From NCBI GenBank assembly GCA_959020865.1, contig CAUEUD010000007.1, positions 1 to 35,774 of the forward strand: 35,774 nt of DNA, in the 5' to 3' direction. The position numbers and the translations under genes are program-made. The notes below the pieces were generated by a model. That model made no database searches. It was given only the letters and a program-made list of their open reading frames with translations, and was not told where the DNA came from. How positions within the stretch are numbered: the stretch's first letter is position 1; the number at the start of each line of letters is the position of its first letter. This document shows positions 7,901 to 16,818 of this stretch, piece after piece. The DNA comes from Eubacterium limosum. Lineage in GTDB: Bacteria; Bacillota; Clostridia; Eubacteriales; Eubacteriaceae.

Positions 7901-9909
7901 AGCTTCCCTGAGATGGTCACGTCCTGGGCTTTAAGAGCATTAATCTCCGCCTCGCTGGCCGTCAGCTTTCCATAAATTGTGACAGTATCCGCTTCCAGTC
8001 GGTTGACCTTGATTTCCACAGCGTCCACAGCCCCCATGGCCGCGTCAGCCTTGTCATTGGCACTATTGAGTCCTCCTGCAAAAACCGGCGTGGTATAAGT
8101 CGTTGTGCCATCACTCCAGGAACATCGGCTTCTGGTCCAGATATATTTGCCTTTTTCCCAGACCGGGCAGGTCTCAGACCACGCGCCCCCAAGCAAAATT
8201 TTATCGCTGGTCGAAAGGTAGTATTCCTCTACAATCTCCGTGGCCGAAACACCCGCAGCACCTTTATCCCCGGTAATGCAGACCGGCTTCGTAGCCTTTT
8301 CGGTCCCGCCAGAGTACCGAACCACTGTCCGCTGCCAGATATGCTTTCCTTCTGCCCACACAGGCGCTGTCTCCGTCCAGGGGCCCTCCGGCGCCGTTAC
8401 TGGTGATGTGGTCTGGCAGTACTCCAGATCCACCCGGTCAATGCCGATACCATCATCCCCATCAAGAACGTTGATCAGCGTCACTTCTGCAAAACAGAGC
8501 TCACTGCCGTCGGCGCTTTTAGCCGCCGCCCTGAAGACCGTCTTTTCAGGCACCTGATCCGCCGTTACCGTCAAAGACGGCCGCGTGGCAATGTTCACGC
8601 CCCACTCCGTCCACTGAATGGCTAACCGGTCAGTCACATCCGTGCCGCCGCGCATCACCCGGGCAGTCAGGGTCGTGGTACCTGTACCGTTCTTAAAAAC
8701 AATGCCATTGTCCGAAAGAATTTCCAGGGTGTAAGGCTTTGCGTTTTGGATGAGTTCCTCCAGGCGTTCCGTAATATCCGTCGAAAGCTTATTTTCCAGA
8801 GCCTTGAAATTGGAGAACACATTCCTGTTCTTTGTCGGGTCGCAAAAGGAGACCTCCTGCTCGCTGACCCGCGCCTCCAACAGCAAGGCTGGTGTAAACT
8901 TATCATCGTGAATCGTAACCGTGTCGCCAATATTCAGCTCAAAAGCACCTTCAACCTCATAAGTAATGGCCGGCTGGCTGATTTTCCTGAGTCTGGACAG
9001 CGCCTGACCATAGAGCGTATTGACATTCTCAGTCTCATAATCCCAGCGGTATAAAACCCACGGGTCGTCATTGGTTGAAACCTGAGCCGGGTAATCCTCG
9101 GCCGTCTGAGGCGCGTAAATAAAGGGCTGCCCGGCATGGGTATAATAAAGGACATTCCCATCCACATCGTATTCTGTTTTGTCAAGGGCTGAAATATTCA
9201 AACCGTCTTTGCCAAGCGGATAAATCGCACTGTAAAGCTCCGTTTTATCCACGGTCCGGCGAATGCCATCAATAGATTTTCCATAGTACAGAGTGACATT
9301 CTGCCGCCTTGTGCCAACGCCCTGATGCTCCTCATCATTAGCTTTGTAGACATTCAGCACGATTCTTTTGAGTGTGCCGTCACGGTTAAGCTCCGTGACA
9401 AACTCACATTCTGCATCAAATTTATTTACCAGCGATAGAAGCCTTGCCAGCTTTGTGTCCGTCCCTTCCCATTCAAGGGAACGGCTGTAATCCGAAACTT
9501 CATTGATCCCCAAAACCAGGTCGCTGAAGTTCTGTCCTCCGACCAAGTCGCTGTTGTTAAAATACCACTCAAAAGTTTGAGCTCCGCCGGATTTAAAAGC
9601 CGGAGATATCTCGTTGAGCAGCTCCATGCTGAGGTTTTCGCAGTAACAGGCCAGCTCCGTTTCCGTTTCCTCTGTCCGCATGATGTTAAAAAGGTAGTCC
9701 TGACCTCCATACCGAAAAGAGACATAGTTTTTTTCCGTTAAATACCTGTGCGCAGCGTTCCCTGTCTTCGGAACCGAAAAATCAAACGTGCTGGTGGCTT
9801 CCGTCAGATACCGGTGCCAGACATCATCAAAAAAGTGGAGCGTCTCCGGCTTCTCGTTGTCAATAAAAGCAACGCGCCGAAGCGTCTTATCATGAATGCT
9901 GATTAACAT
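4951..9909 (-). CDS. Tail endopeptidase/tip protein (Tal) with long repetitive fibre
   Basis: 1652 residues. The N-terminal ~370 residues match the prophage tail endopeptidase/tip domain of siphophages (MLISIHDKTLRRVAFIDNEK), which closes the tail tube. After it comes a fibre: an Ig-like stretch (~400-490), two repeats built around APVWAEGKHIWQRT and CPVWEKGKYIWTRS, a long repeated region of the type KADVAEVGDLSAITADIGKL and GAVTAGKIAAGAVTANELAA, alanine-rich probable coiled coil (~900-1010), and two copies of a module around GDTWFDTANGYKAYVWDG and GDTWFDTDDGNRIYSWDG. A carbohydrate-binding-like domain lies around residues 1180-1330. This domain set suggests a host-surface adhesion fibre. Internal duplications make the gene prone to recombination. 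No catalytic residue is certain. Confidence 0.85.
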   Translation of the reverse strand: MLISIHDKTLRRVAFIDNEKPETLHFFDDVWHRYLTEATSTFDFSVPKTGNAAHRYLTEKNYVSFRYGGQDYLFNIMRTEETETELACYCENLSMELLNEISPAFKSGGAQTFEWYFNNSDLVGGQNFSDLVLGINEVSDYSRSLEWEGTDTKLARLLSLVNKFDAECEFVTELNRDGTLKRIVLNVYKANDEEHQGVGTRRQNVTLYYGKSIDGIRRTVDKTELYSAIYPLGKDGLNISALDKTEYDVDGNVLYYTHAGQPFIYAPQTAEDYPAQVSTNDDPWVLYRWDYETENVNTLYGQALSRLRKISQPAITYEVEGAFELNIGDTVTIHDDKFTPALLLEARVSEQEVSFCDPTKNRNVFSNFKALENKLSTDITERLEELIQNAKPYTLEILSDNGIVFKNGTGTTTLTARVMRGGTDVTDRLAIQWTEWGVNIATRPSLTVTADQVPEKTVFRAAAKSADGSELCFAEVTLINVLDGDDGIGIDRVDLEYCQTTSPVTAPEGPWTETAPVWAEGKHIWQRTVVRYSGGTEKATKPVCITGDKGAAGVSATEIVEEYYLSTSDKILLGGAWSETCPVWEKGKYIWTRSRCSWSDGTTTYTTPVFAGGLNSANDKADAAMGAVDAVEIKVNRLEADTVTIYGKLTASEAEINALKAQDVTISGKLEAAQGNIETLTAGQVTITGKLTAAEAGIEKLTVDQATITGKLTVAEADIVKLKADVAEVGDLSAITADIGKLKADVADIDSAMIGKADIDLANIKNGCITTAMIGTGVIGTTQIADGSITDAKIVGLTANKITAGRLDAALIEVVNLNAANITVGTINGVQIAPGAITGDKLAQQVNDQITSAANTAQQAQTTADGKNKIYYQNTQPGLTGNKKGDTWFDTANGYKAYVWDGTKWSASPFGSGALSDAVNSSITTAGSNASTALANAAAAKTVADQAAKDARTAQSNASAAKTAADQAAKDLEAAEKNLAAVTGRVDATEEEIAAAQAAVTTAQNKANAAAQAAASAQSTADTAKQNAATAQTKADSAYSLADQAKKAADTAQTSADGKNTVFYQTAQPSTTGRKTGDTWFDTDDGNRIYSWDGSKWTAAQFGTNAIANAAITNALIADATIQSAKIAALDAGKITSGYIDAARIQAGSIVIGKLDSSTQSTINTAKNNAQSALNQLSVNAQTKLNGVELFDQTYNGDTACKPFATGTYTIVPATEVTGGNANSGNLIKTVNAQYLYTDYIPVNVDNPFYWCMDVYNLSTNTGTLYIQVCFYDKNKVAVETNEAAVNIIGGVSLTAANTWQKLEGWSSVPALTDVRKKAYYARIRYLPRYSGQTGTTYIRNVHWKQLGSNQIAQIASIDSVLAAWCYNNNKTYINGGKIYTGTVTASQIAASTITGSKIAAATIAAGNLAAGSVTADKIVAGAVTAGKIAAGAVTANELAANCITATNGKIASIDAGKITTGYLDVGRIRAGSITVTLLGNDVTGSIDTANHNAVSAQDAAKEAGERAEAAAVVANNNKSQIKDWQYEDKTTINGGAIQARTIDAEKLNVQSLSALSANLGTVTAGTIQSADGNLVLNLNTGDGLRIKNSKKATELIADGDGTRVVDTGGNKIAEFTSYGTETKQIKVSGKSELSGLLFEKVGTEIWISKIA

Positions 9910-9912
9910 AGC

Positions 9913-11466
9913 CTACAGCCACCTCTTTCTATACTCAACCGTAATTTCAGGCGGTTCTTTGCACCAACTTGAAGTGTAAAATCCAATGTCGGTTTCCCCA
10001 GGCGGCAGCGGATAAAAAGCACTCCCGGTCACCATCTCCTCGTTTCTGGGCAGCCCGCGAACCGTGATGCTGTCGCTTTCGCAGTCAACCACCACCTCGC
10101 TTCCAGCAGAATACCGGTTTGGTACATCCCGCTGCTTCTCAACACGATTTTTAACCCCGAGGATCTTCCCGACATTCATGACCGTCACATAATTTGACCG
10201 CCCAGCATACTGGCCGATAAAAACATACACAAACCGTACTTTCTTATCTTTAATGGCCGGTATATCGACCGTGTAATAAGCGCCCCAATAATAGAACCTT
10301 ATCTTACTGCCCTCTTTGAGAAGATCCTCATAGCCGCGATGCCTGAACGGGTTATGTTCAAAATAGACCGTTGGCAGAAGATCAAATTTCTTGTACTCAC
10401 CACCATTGGATTCTGTGCTCTTTCCAGTCCAAAAAACAACCTGTGCCGTATTTCCTGTAGCGTCCGTTTTGGTAATGCCAAAACCAGCGATAAATTCGTT
10501 GTTTTCATCGGCCAGTATGACTTGTATCAGGCCGGTCTGACCTAAAGCTCCGGTCATAAACTGGGGCTGAAACCACAGATAGAAGTTCTTAGCGCCGACC
10601 TCGCCCTCGCTGTCTGGGGGCAGTTCCATACGCCGGCACCCGCCGAAGTGTCTCTCTGCGGAGGTTCCCTTGTTGCCCAGATACAAAGCGTCGTAATCTT
10701 CTGTAGACGGGTCGACTTTGTGCACGCCGCCGACCGATAAAGAACCATTGCATATAATGCTCGGGTTTTGAGGATAAACGCCCGTGTAAGGCACAAACCC
10801 GTCGAATCCGTCCGTCTCCGTATTAAAAAGCGTCTCAGACTGTTCGTAGGGTGTTGTATCTGCCTCCTCAACATTCCCCATCTCAAAAGCCCCGCCTGTA
10901 TGCACAATACCAATATAGCCGTTTTCGGCTTTATGTCTGATTCGATACACTGGATAAACCTCGCCGCTGCCGTCATTGTCAATATGCGCTACCAACTTTT
11001 CGTCTTCCGTCTGTGCCGCCACGCTTGTAATCAGATCCGAAACCAGATAAGGGTCTGCGCAGTAAAAACGCATCTCCCCCATGATATTGAGCTGGCCCTC
11101 ATCCGGAGGCTCAATGGCTTCCAGTGTTCCGGTGTAGTGGGCATTCGGTTCATCCGCAAATCGGATGGTTCGGTTCTCACCCCTGCAAAAGTTTTTCAGC
11201 TTTCGGAACCGGGCCATAAATTCAGCCGCCGTAGGAGCCGTCAGGGCAAACCGCACCGTCAAAGTACGGCCTCCCTGCCGTTTTCCGTAGTATTCCATAC
11301 CATCCATCCCAACAGGCCGTTCCTCATCCGTAATTAGATATTCCAGCGATTCACGTCCAGATACATTAATGGTATGATATCCACTCACATGGTTTTCAAT
11401 ATACTCCCCATCCAGAGAGACCGCCTCGCTGCTCATCGGAAGATTCCAAGATGTCTCATATGCCAT
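9913..11466 (-). CDS. Distal tail protein (Dit), extended form
   Basis: 517 residues starting MAYETSWNLPMSSEAVSLDG. The N-terminal ~260 residues match the Dit/siphovirus tail component family (GRTLTVRFALTAPTAAEFMARFRKL; MRFYCADPYLVS), the hexameric hub between tail tube and tip. The remaining ~250 residues form a long beta-rich extension (LYLWFQPQF-type region, then TVEYRKRWL at the end) resembling evolved Dit proteins with inserted or appended carbohydrate-binding modules. Its stop overlaps the next gene spacing by only a few bases, and its start is adjacent to the tape measure stop, consistent with one transcript. Confidence 0.85.
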   Translation of the reverse strand: MAYETSWNLPMSSEAVSLDGEYIENHVSGYHTINVSGRESLEYLITDEERPVGMDGMEYYGKRQGGRTLTVRFALTAPTAAEFMARFRKLKNFCRGENRTIRFADEPNAHYTGTLEAIEPPDEGQLNIMGEMRFYCADPYLVSDLITSVAAQTEDEKLVAHIDNDGSGEVYPVYRIRHKAENGYIGIVHTGGAFEMGNVEEADTTPYEQSETLFNTETDGFDGFVPYTGVYPQNPSIICNGSLSVGGVHKVDPSTEDYDALYLGNKGTSAERHFGGCRRMELPPDSEGEVGAKNFYLWFQPQFMTGALGQTGLIQVILADENNEFIAGFGITKTDATGNTAQVVFWTGKSTESNGGEYKKFDLLPTVYFEHNPFRHRGYEDLLKEGSKIRFYYWGAYYTVDIPAIKDKKVRFVYVFIGQYAGRSNYVTVMNVGKILGVKNRVEKQRDVPNRYSAGSEVVVDCESDSITVRGLPRNEEMVTGSAFYPLPPGETDIGFYTSSWCKEPPEITVEYRKRWL

Positions 11467-14400
11467 TACACAATCCCTCCAATCCGGTTTCTGCGTTTTT
11501 CATCAAACGTGTTCTTTTCATTCACATACCTTGCGCTGCCATAGCCTACTTTGCGGCCATCCATCACACTGGTGACCTCAACTTTTATATCCGGCACCCG
11601 GCGCCTGATGCCTTTATCCAATCCGTATGCTGCGTCATCAAACCATTCGGAGGTCCCCGACAGGTTCATTGAACGCTCGGCCGTCTTCATGATTGAACTG
11701 AACAGTGTGTCAAAACCGCTCCGAAAACCGCCTGAAATATTCTTTCCAATCGTCTGTCCATTGGTTTCGGCAAAGGATATACCTAAATTCGGAAGCACTG
11801 GGCCCCCACTATTCCGGTAAGGGTTGACGGGATTCATGAGCCGGTTAAGCTCTTTCATCTCATCCGCCGGGATGATGCCTTCACCTTCATGGATCATCGC
11901 CAGCATGTCCTGCGGAACACAACTTGTCCCGATAGCATACCCGACATACCCTCCGCTGCCAAGGCCTGGGTGATTCCCAATGCCGCCGTAACGGTCAATC
12001 ATGTAACGAATCGCCGCTACTGTATTGTGTACGGGATTCCAGATATCATTCATCCCCGGAAGTGCATAGGCGCCAAAAGTGCTGTCAATGGTCTGCATCA
12101 GGCCCTTGCTTGGATGCCCGGCAGCTGCATTGCTGTCCCAAAGATTGATAGCGTTAGGATCACCGCCGGATTCCATCATCGCGATGTACCTGAGGGCGGA
12201 TAAATTGTTCATTCCCTGCCCTGTGATTGCCAGAGCCTGCATCAGCCAATTGTCCAGGCCTCCGCCGGCGCCATTGTTGTCGCTTCCCAATCCATATTTT
12301 CGCATGTTGTAAGCCGCCATCAGCGCAGATGCAAGAGTATTCCCCATCATCTGCCCTCCCTGGATATATGGCAGCGGGTCAACCGCCACACCGTCCTGAA
12401 ACATGCTTAAATGAAGGTGCGGTCCGGTAGAGTTTCCAGTACTCCCCACAGCCCCAATGGTTTGCCCAGTTCCAACCTGCTGCCCGACAGACACACCAAC
12501 CGAAGACATATGCCCATACAAACTGGACATGCCATTTCCGTGGTCGATCTGCACTGCGTTTCCATAGCCGCCATACCATCCGGCAATGGTGACAAGACCA
12601 CTTGCAAGCGCAGCAATTGGCGTTCCAGTAGACGCCGCTAAATCAATGCCGCCGTGATTCGTTGAACCAATACCATTGGTATCCGAAGCGGGCCGCGGTC
12701 CAAAGTAGCTGGTAAGCTCACCGAGGGTACCGATGAGCGGGTAGGCCAGAGCCTGGGCCTGACTGGGGTCAACCCCTAACTTGGCCACTAATTCTGGTAC
12801 GTTATCACCCAGCCGGTCAACGACCTTCCCGACATCCAGACTGCCATTTGTGAAGCTGTTCTGCATCTTGTCAATAATGCTCAGCGTAAACTTATCAATC
12901 TGCTCAGAGCTCAGGCCTTTGATCAATCCGGCCGCCATCATCTCACCAATCCATTCCATGGCCTTTGAAGGTGAATGAATCCCCAAACCTTCGATAAATA
13001 CATTCAGCAGGTCATTCACGAGGGACGACGCTTCATTCAAAGGGCCTCCGCGGCTGGCGTTGATCCCTGTCTGCAATTCGCCCATGGCGCTGCTGCCAAT
13101 GGTCCGCATTTTTGGCGGTAAAGCGCTCATGATGGCAATAACCGAAGCCGCCAGCTGATTAAATAAACTGGTGGCCTGAACTCCCATCTCTTTCGCGATC
13201 TGCACGACCATGTTCCGCATCAACGTCCAATTTGAAAGCACGTTGTTTTTTAAAGTCACCGTTTGGGTCTGATAACCCATGGCAAAAGCGCTGTATGCTG
13301 CGGATACCTGTGCATTCATTTTTCCTGCCGAGTCGATAATGCCAGTCTCCATCTGGCTCCATTGGCTCTGTGAGGCCGCTGTATAGACTGTTGTGTCCGC
13401 CAGAAGGGTATTTCCAAGGTCTGCATTTATGCTCTCAATCTCCAACGCCGTCTTTTGAATATCGCTGGTATCTTCCATAGTACCCGCGCTTAAACTCACC
13501 GGGTTAGGACTAACGGGCGATGGTGTTTCTATAACGGATTTTTCCTCAGTACTCAATGCCACAGGAGATATTCTCGCCTCACTGGTCAGTGATGCCATTT
13601 CATTTTTTATAATACTTCTGAGTTCCGGCATGCCATCTTGAATCCCGACTCCAATACCAGCAGGAATCATCATTCCGACTTCATCCCGCATACGTTTTGA
13701 TGGGCTGTTAACATCCAAGGCGTCCGGCGCTTTAAACCAATCCAGAATACTTTGCCCAATTCCTTTGACCGCATCCCAAAGTGCACCCAGCATGGCACCA
13801 AGGCCTTCGATGATCCCCTTAATGATGTTTTTTCCGAGGTCTAACCAATCAACCTCTTTAAAGGCGTCAAAAATCGCTGTGAAAATTTCCGGCAGCATGC
13901 CTACCAGATCAGGAATGGCTTTAATCAGGCCAACACCGATAGCCACCGTGAGTTCAATCCCCGCTTTGATAATCGTTGGCAGATTTTGGATGATCCCGGT
14001 TAACAGGCTTTTAATAATCGTTGGAATGGCGTCGATCAACTGTGGAATCGCCGCAATCAGACCGTTTACCAGACCGATGAGCAACTGAATCCCTGCATCA
14101 ATGATCTGCCCAATATTTCCGAGCAGGCTGGTCGCCAGGGTAATGATCATGTTGAGCGCAGCCGGAATAATGGCCGGCAGACTGTTGGCAATTCCCCCAA
14201 CGAGATTGCTTACGATTTGCACACCTGCACTTATGATACTCGGAAGCATCACAGTGATTGTGTCCAGAAGACTTGTGATTAAACTTGTGCCAAGCTGCAT
14301 GAGCAAAGGAAGCTTATCGTACATCCCCGTTAAAAACTCTTGAATGACAAGTGGGCCTTTCTCTCTAACCGTCTGCAATACGGAATTAATCTGATCTCCA

Positions 14401-16082
14401 AAATTCTGCTGCAGCAATCCAAAACCAGCTACAACTAACCCTGCAATGGCCCCAAATTTAAACAGCGATCCAAAAGAGCTCAAAAACATGGGCCCGAACT
14501 TCGAAATACTCTGCCCAAGCCCACTTAATCCTGTACTAATATTCGGCAAAACGGCTGAAAAAGCGCCACCGATATCACTCCCCAGCGTCTGAATTGAGTT
14601 GGGAATGATTTTTTTAGCTGTGTTCGCAAAACCGCCAAACATGGAGGACCCGGCAGCTTTAAAATTGCTGCCCATCTCTCCTAAAACAGTTGAAATGGCT
14701 GATTTTCCGCCGCTTAGCTTAGATGAAACGTCCTGAAGCCCTCCCGATAGTATCGGCATGGTTTCCGAAAAACTCAGGCCGACATATTCTTTGAAAAAGC
14801 CAAAGCCTTCACCTAAGTCTCCGATGCTTTTTTTAATATTCGGCGTCTCCTTACCCAAAGTCTTTAATCCATCGGTGAAAGACCCAAGCGGTGATTTCAG
14901 GCTTCCAACAGCGCCAGACAGAAGACCTGTGGCTGAACTCAATTTTGAGACGCCTCCGCCTACCGCCATCAAAATCGGCCCGCCTGCAGCAAGGCCGGCA
15001 ATGATAGAACCCAATGTTTTAAGCTTTTCAGGGTCGGTATTATTCAATTTATCTTGAATCGTCCCTAGTAAACCCCCGACGTTTTCCCATTTTCCAGCAG
15101 CTTCATCATAAACACTGTTGGTACCGACAAGCTTATCCAGCATCGTACCAATGGCATCCGTCACGCCCGAAAACAGCGTTGAAAGCTGAGGTAAAAGCCC
15201 CGCAACGGTTGAAATCGCAGCCGTTAATTGATCAAGTCGAGCCTTGCTTTCAGCATATCCAGCATCCGTCTCCTTTAACGCCGGATTAATGCCCGTCAAA
15301 TTCTGTGAAAAGCTTCTGAATCCTGTATTTAAACTGTCCAGCGCCCCAGTAAGCGTCTTCCCCTTCATAGCTGCTGCCAAACCTGCCATGGCTTGCGTTG
15401 CCCCATTGACGCCGTCAGTGCCATTCTCAATACCATCAGCCAAACGATCCAAAGCGTCTTTTGCAGGTACAGCCCCGTCCGAAACCATGCTTCGCATTTC
15501 ATCTGTTGTAACGCCATAACTATTTGCGAGAATCCGCATAGCGTCAATACCGTTATTCGCGAGCTGGTTGATGTCCTCAGTGTAAATTTTTCCAGTCGTG
15601 GAAATTTTGGCAAAAGCTTCAGCCACTTGCTCAATGTTGGCTGAAGTCCCGCCAAAGCCAGAAACAGCGTCCGAAACAGCTTGCATATATTTGGTCGTGT
15701 CTTGAGCGGATAGCCCCATCCCCACCAATTGCTTACCACATCTCAGAAAAGTCTCCTGGGAGAAGGTCGATGCCTTTGCGGTTTTTAATAAACTGTCGTA
15801 AAGTCCATTCGCCGCATCCTTACCGCCGAGCATTTTTTCAAACACGATCATCGTGCTTTCATAAAGTTTTGTAAAATCGACGGTTGTCTTAACAGCCGCA
15901 GCGCCCATCCCCGCAAAACCTGCTGTTACAGGTAACAAAGACCGACCGATACCCGATAGAGTGCTTCCAACAGCCCCCACTTTGTCACTTAGAGTTCTTA
16001 ACGACGCCTGAGCCTTTGCAAAGCCTTTTTCAAGGCTCGAAGCATCTGCGATCAGCCTTGCTTTAAGAGTATATTCAGCCAC
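11466..16082 (-). CDS. Tape measure protein with M23 peptidase and SLT domains
   Basis: 1538 residues. Sets tail length and is thought to be ejected first with the DNA. Starts at GTG (AEYTLKARLIADASSLEKGF) with AAAGGAGTGA upstream, overlapping the chaperone T half by 8 nt. Residues ~15-260 are the TP901-type tape measure domain. The middle holds long hydrophobic helices (~540-760). Near residues 1120-1240 is an M23 metallopeptidase: NHGGIDLAA (H...D) and GPHLHLSMF (HxH). Near residues 1290-1380 is a transglycosylase-like domain with MMESGGDPNAINLWD and SKGLMQTI. Two wall-cutting activities suggest local peptidoglycan opening during DNA entry. Because it is translated after the T half, its expression may be affected by the satellite insertion, although its own ribosome site is present. 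Confidence 0.92.
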   Translation of the reverse strand: MAEYTLKARLIADASSLEKGFAKAQASLRTLSDKVGAVGSTLSGIGRSLLPVTAGFAGMGAAAVKTTVDFTKLYESTMIVFEKMLGGKDAANGLYDSLLKTAKASTFSQETFLRCGKQLVGMGLSAQDTTKYMQAVSDAVSGFGGTSANIEQVAEAFAKISTTGKIYTEDINQLANNGIDAMRILANSYGVTTDEMRSMVSDGAVPAKDALDRLADGIENGTDGVNGATQAMAGLAAAMKGKTLTGALDSLNTGFRSFSQNLTGINPALKETDAGYAESKARLDQLTAAISTVAGLLPQLSTLFSGVTDAIGTMLDKLVGTNSVYDEAAGKWENVGGLLGTIQDKLNNTDPEKLKTLGSIIAGLAAGGPILMAVGGGVSKLSSATGLLSGAVGSLKSPLGSFTDGLKTLGKETPNIKKSIGDLGEGFGFFKEYVGLSFSETMPILSGGLQDVSSKLSGGKSAISTVLGEMGSNFKAAGSSMFGGFANTAKKIIPNSIQTLGSDIGGAFSAVLPNISTGLSGLGQSISKFGPMFLSSFGSLFKFGAIAGLVVAGFGLLQQNFGDQINSVLQTVREKGPLVIQEFLTGMYDKLPLLMQLGTSLITSLLDTITVMLPSIISAGVQIVSNLVGGIANSLPAIIPAALNMIITLATSLLGNIGQIIDAGIQLLIGLVNGLIAAIPQLIDAIPTIIKSLLTGIIQNLPTIIKAGIELTVAIGVGLIKAIPDLVGMLPEIFTAIFDAFKEVDWLDLGKNIIKGIIEGLGAMLGALWDAVKGIGQSILDWFKAPDALDVNSPSKRMRDEVGMMIPAGIGVGIQDGMPELRSIIKNEMASLTSEARISPVALSTEEKSVIETPSPVSPNPVSLSAGTMEDTSDIQKTALEIESINADLGNTLLADTTVYTAASQSQWSQMETGIIDSAGKMNAQVSAAYSAFAMGYQTQTVTLKNNVLSNWTLMRNMVVQIAKEMGVQATSLFNQLAASVIAIMSALPPKMRTIGSSAMGELQTGINASRGGPLNEASSLVNDLLNVFIEGLGIHSPSKAMEWIGEMMAAGLIKGLSSEQIDKFTLSIIDKMQNSFTNGSLDVGKVVDRLGDNVPELVAKLGVDPSQAQALAYPLIGTLGELTSYFGPRPASDTNGIGSTNHGGIDLAASTGTPIAALASGLVTIAGWYGGYGNAVQIDHGNGMSSLYGHMSSVGVSVGQQVGTGQTIGAVGSTGNSTGPHLHLSMFQDGVAVDPLPYIQGGQMMGNTLASALMAAYNMRKYGLGSDNNGAGGGLDNWLMQALAITGQGMNNLSALRYIAMMESGGDPNAINLWDSNAAAGHPSKGLMQTIDSTFGAYALPGMNDIWNPVHNTVAAIRYMIDRYGGIGNHPGLGSGGYVGYAIGTSCVPQDMLAMIHEGEGIIPADEMKELNRLMNPVNPYRNSGGPVLPNLGISFAETNGQTIGKNISGGFRSGFDTLFSSIMKTAERSMNLSGTSEWFDDAAYGLDKGIRRRVPDIKVEVTSVMDGRKVGYGSARYVNEKNTFDEKRRNRIGGIV

Positions 16083-16528
16083 GGTTCATCACTCCTTTCT
16101 CGGGCATCTTGATGCCGGCAGCCTGATAAATCGCCTGCACCCAATCCTTCCCGTTCTTTTCTTCCACTTCATTGACAATCTCGATCTGTTTTTGTACGAC
16201 CACCTTGTCTGCCGGACGCTGCTGTTTATGCCAAAGAGACAGTGCTCTCTTTCCTTTTTTCCGGCATACCGTATTACCAATGGCGACTTCCACAGCCTTT
16301 TCAAACAGACTGCTGTCACCGACGGTTTTATCCTCGTAGGCTTTTCTTATAAAAAGCTTCTCGGCAGGGGTCAGTGCTTCATAATCGGCTTTTGTGTAGC
16401 CAAAATTGACCACAAAAAAAGCAAAGTCAATCGTATCAAGATAGTCCTTTGCTTCTTTTTCATAAACCGGATCGCGTTTCCCCCCGCCAAGATACTCAAA
16501 CCGGGTCAGACGGTCTGGAATAAAAAAC
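16075..16528 (-). CDS. Tail assembly chaperone, downstream (T) half, detached by satellite
   Basis: About 150 residues (FFIPDRLTRFEYLGGGKRDP onward), equivalent to the T part of lambda GT-type chaperones. The family is normally made only as a -1 frameshift fusion to the G part. Here the frame begins at the right end of attL with no ATG and no ribosome site; the only possible start is a TTG at 16530 belonging to the satellite end. Rejoining 24534 to 16528 through the 14-bp core gives T TTT TTA in the G frame followed by this frame at -1, producing a fusion of about 273 residues. The frame is free of stops, so it is either recently split or kept functional by excision. Identification relies on position between tail tube and tape measure and on this geometry. 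Confidence 0.85.
16515..16528. repeat. Satellite att core, left copy (attL)
   Basis: CTGGAATAAAAAAC, identical to 24520-24533 in the same orientation. The flanks differ at once on both sides, which defines the 14-bp core. On the minus strand it reads GTTTTTTATTCCAG and includes the slippery heptamer TTTTTTA (16521-16527). Confidence 0.9.
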
Positions 16529-16795
16529 AAAGCTGTATTTTTTTGCTCTTTTTGGGTCTTTCATCTGTACTTTTTTGTTTTTTGATGTGAATTTCTTTAT
16601 TTCTGTGCACTCACTTTTTGACCCGGTGCCGTTTCAGTACCGCTCTTTTAGCATCACAGATCGGGCCAAAATTGGCCTGGTCTAACCAGCCGAAAATCTG
16701 ACCCGTCGCTTCCTAAAATTGAGAAGCGAGCTTCACGGCTGAAAATTCAACCACGAAAGCTATTCGCCGTTTTGGGGGAATAGCCCATATAAAAA
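16529..16795. other. Non-coding left end of the satellite with nested inverted repeats
   Basis: About 270 bp without a gene. The first ~90 bp are T-rich with repeated CTTTTTG-like runs, possibly integrase arm sites. Then come GGCCAA/TTGGCC (16664-16669/16672-16677), CTGGT/ACCAG (16677-16681/16685-16689), an outer AGCCG/CGGCT pair (16688-16692/16736-16740) enclosing CGCTTC/GAAGCG (16707-16712/16723-16728), and GCTATTC/GAATAGC (16759-16765/16778-16784). Such clustering could be a packaging or recombination site or a structured RNA; the sequence alone does not decide. Confidence 0.5.
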
Positions 16796-16818
16796 GGGAG
16801 TAGCCGCACGCTACCCCC
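16791..16818 (-). terminator. Terminator of the satellite leftward operon
   Basis: Minus-strand stem GGGGGTAGC/GCTACTCCC (one mismatch) with a 5-nt loop and a T-run at 16795-16791. It overlaps the stop codon of the last satellite gene. Confidence 0.8.

Noticed and set aside
7420..7920. Regular short repeats that could suggest a CRISPR array
   Set aside because: The repeats encode TAxxI/KADV-type protein repeats in the tail fibre frame, vary between copies and have no spacer structure.
4951..9909. Diversity-generating retroelement acting on the tail fibre
   Set aside because: No reverse transcriptase and no template/variable repeat pair in the window; repeats are ordinary structural ones.
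16603..16620. Arm-type integrase sites from CTTTTTG-like runs
   Set aside because: Runs of T are frequent in this AT-rich end and no clear spacing or matching copies at the right end were seen.
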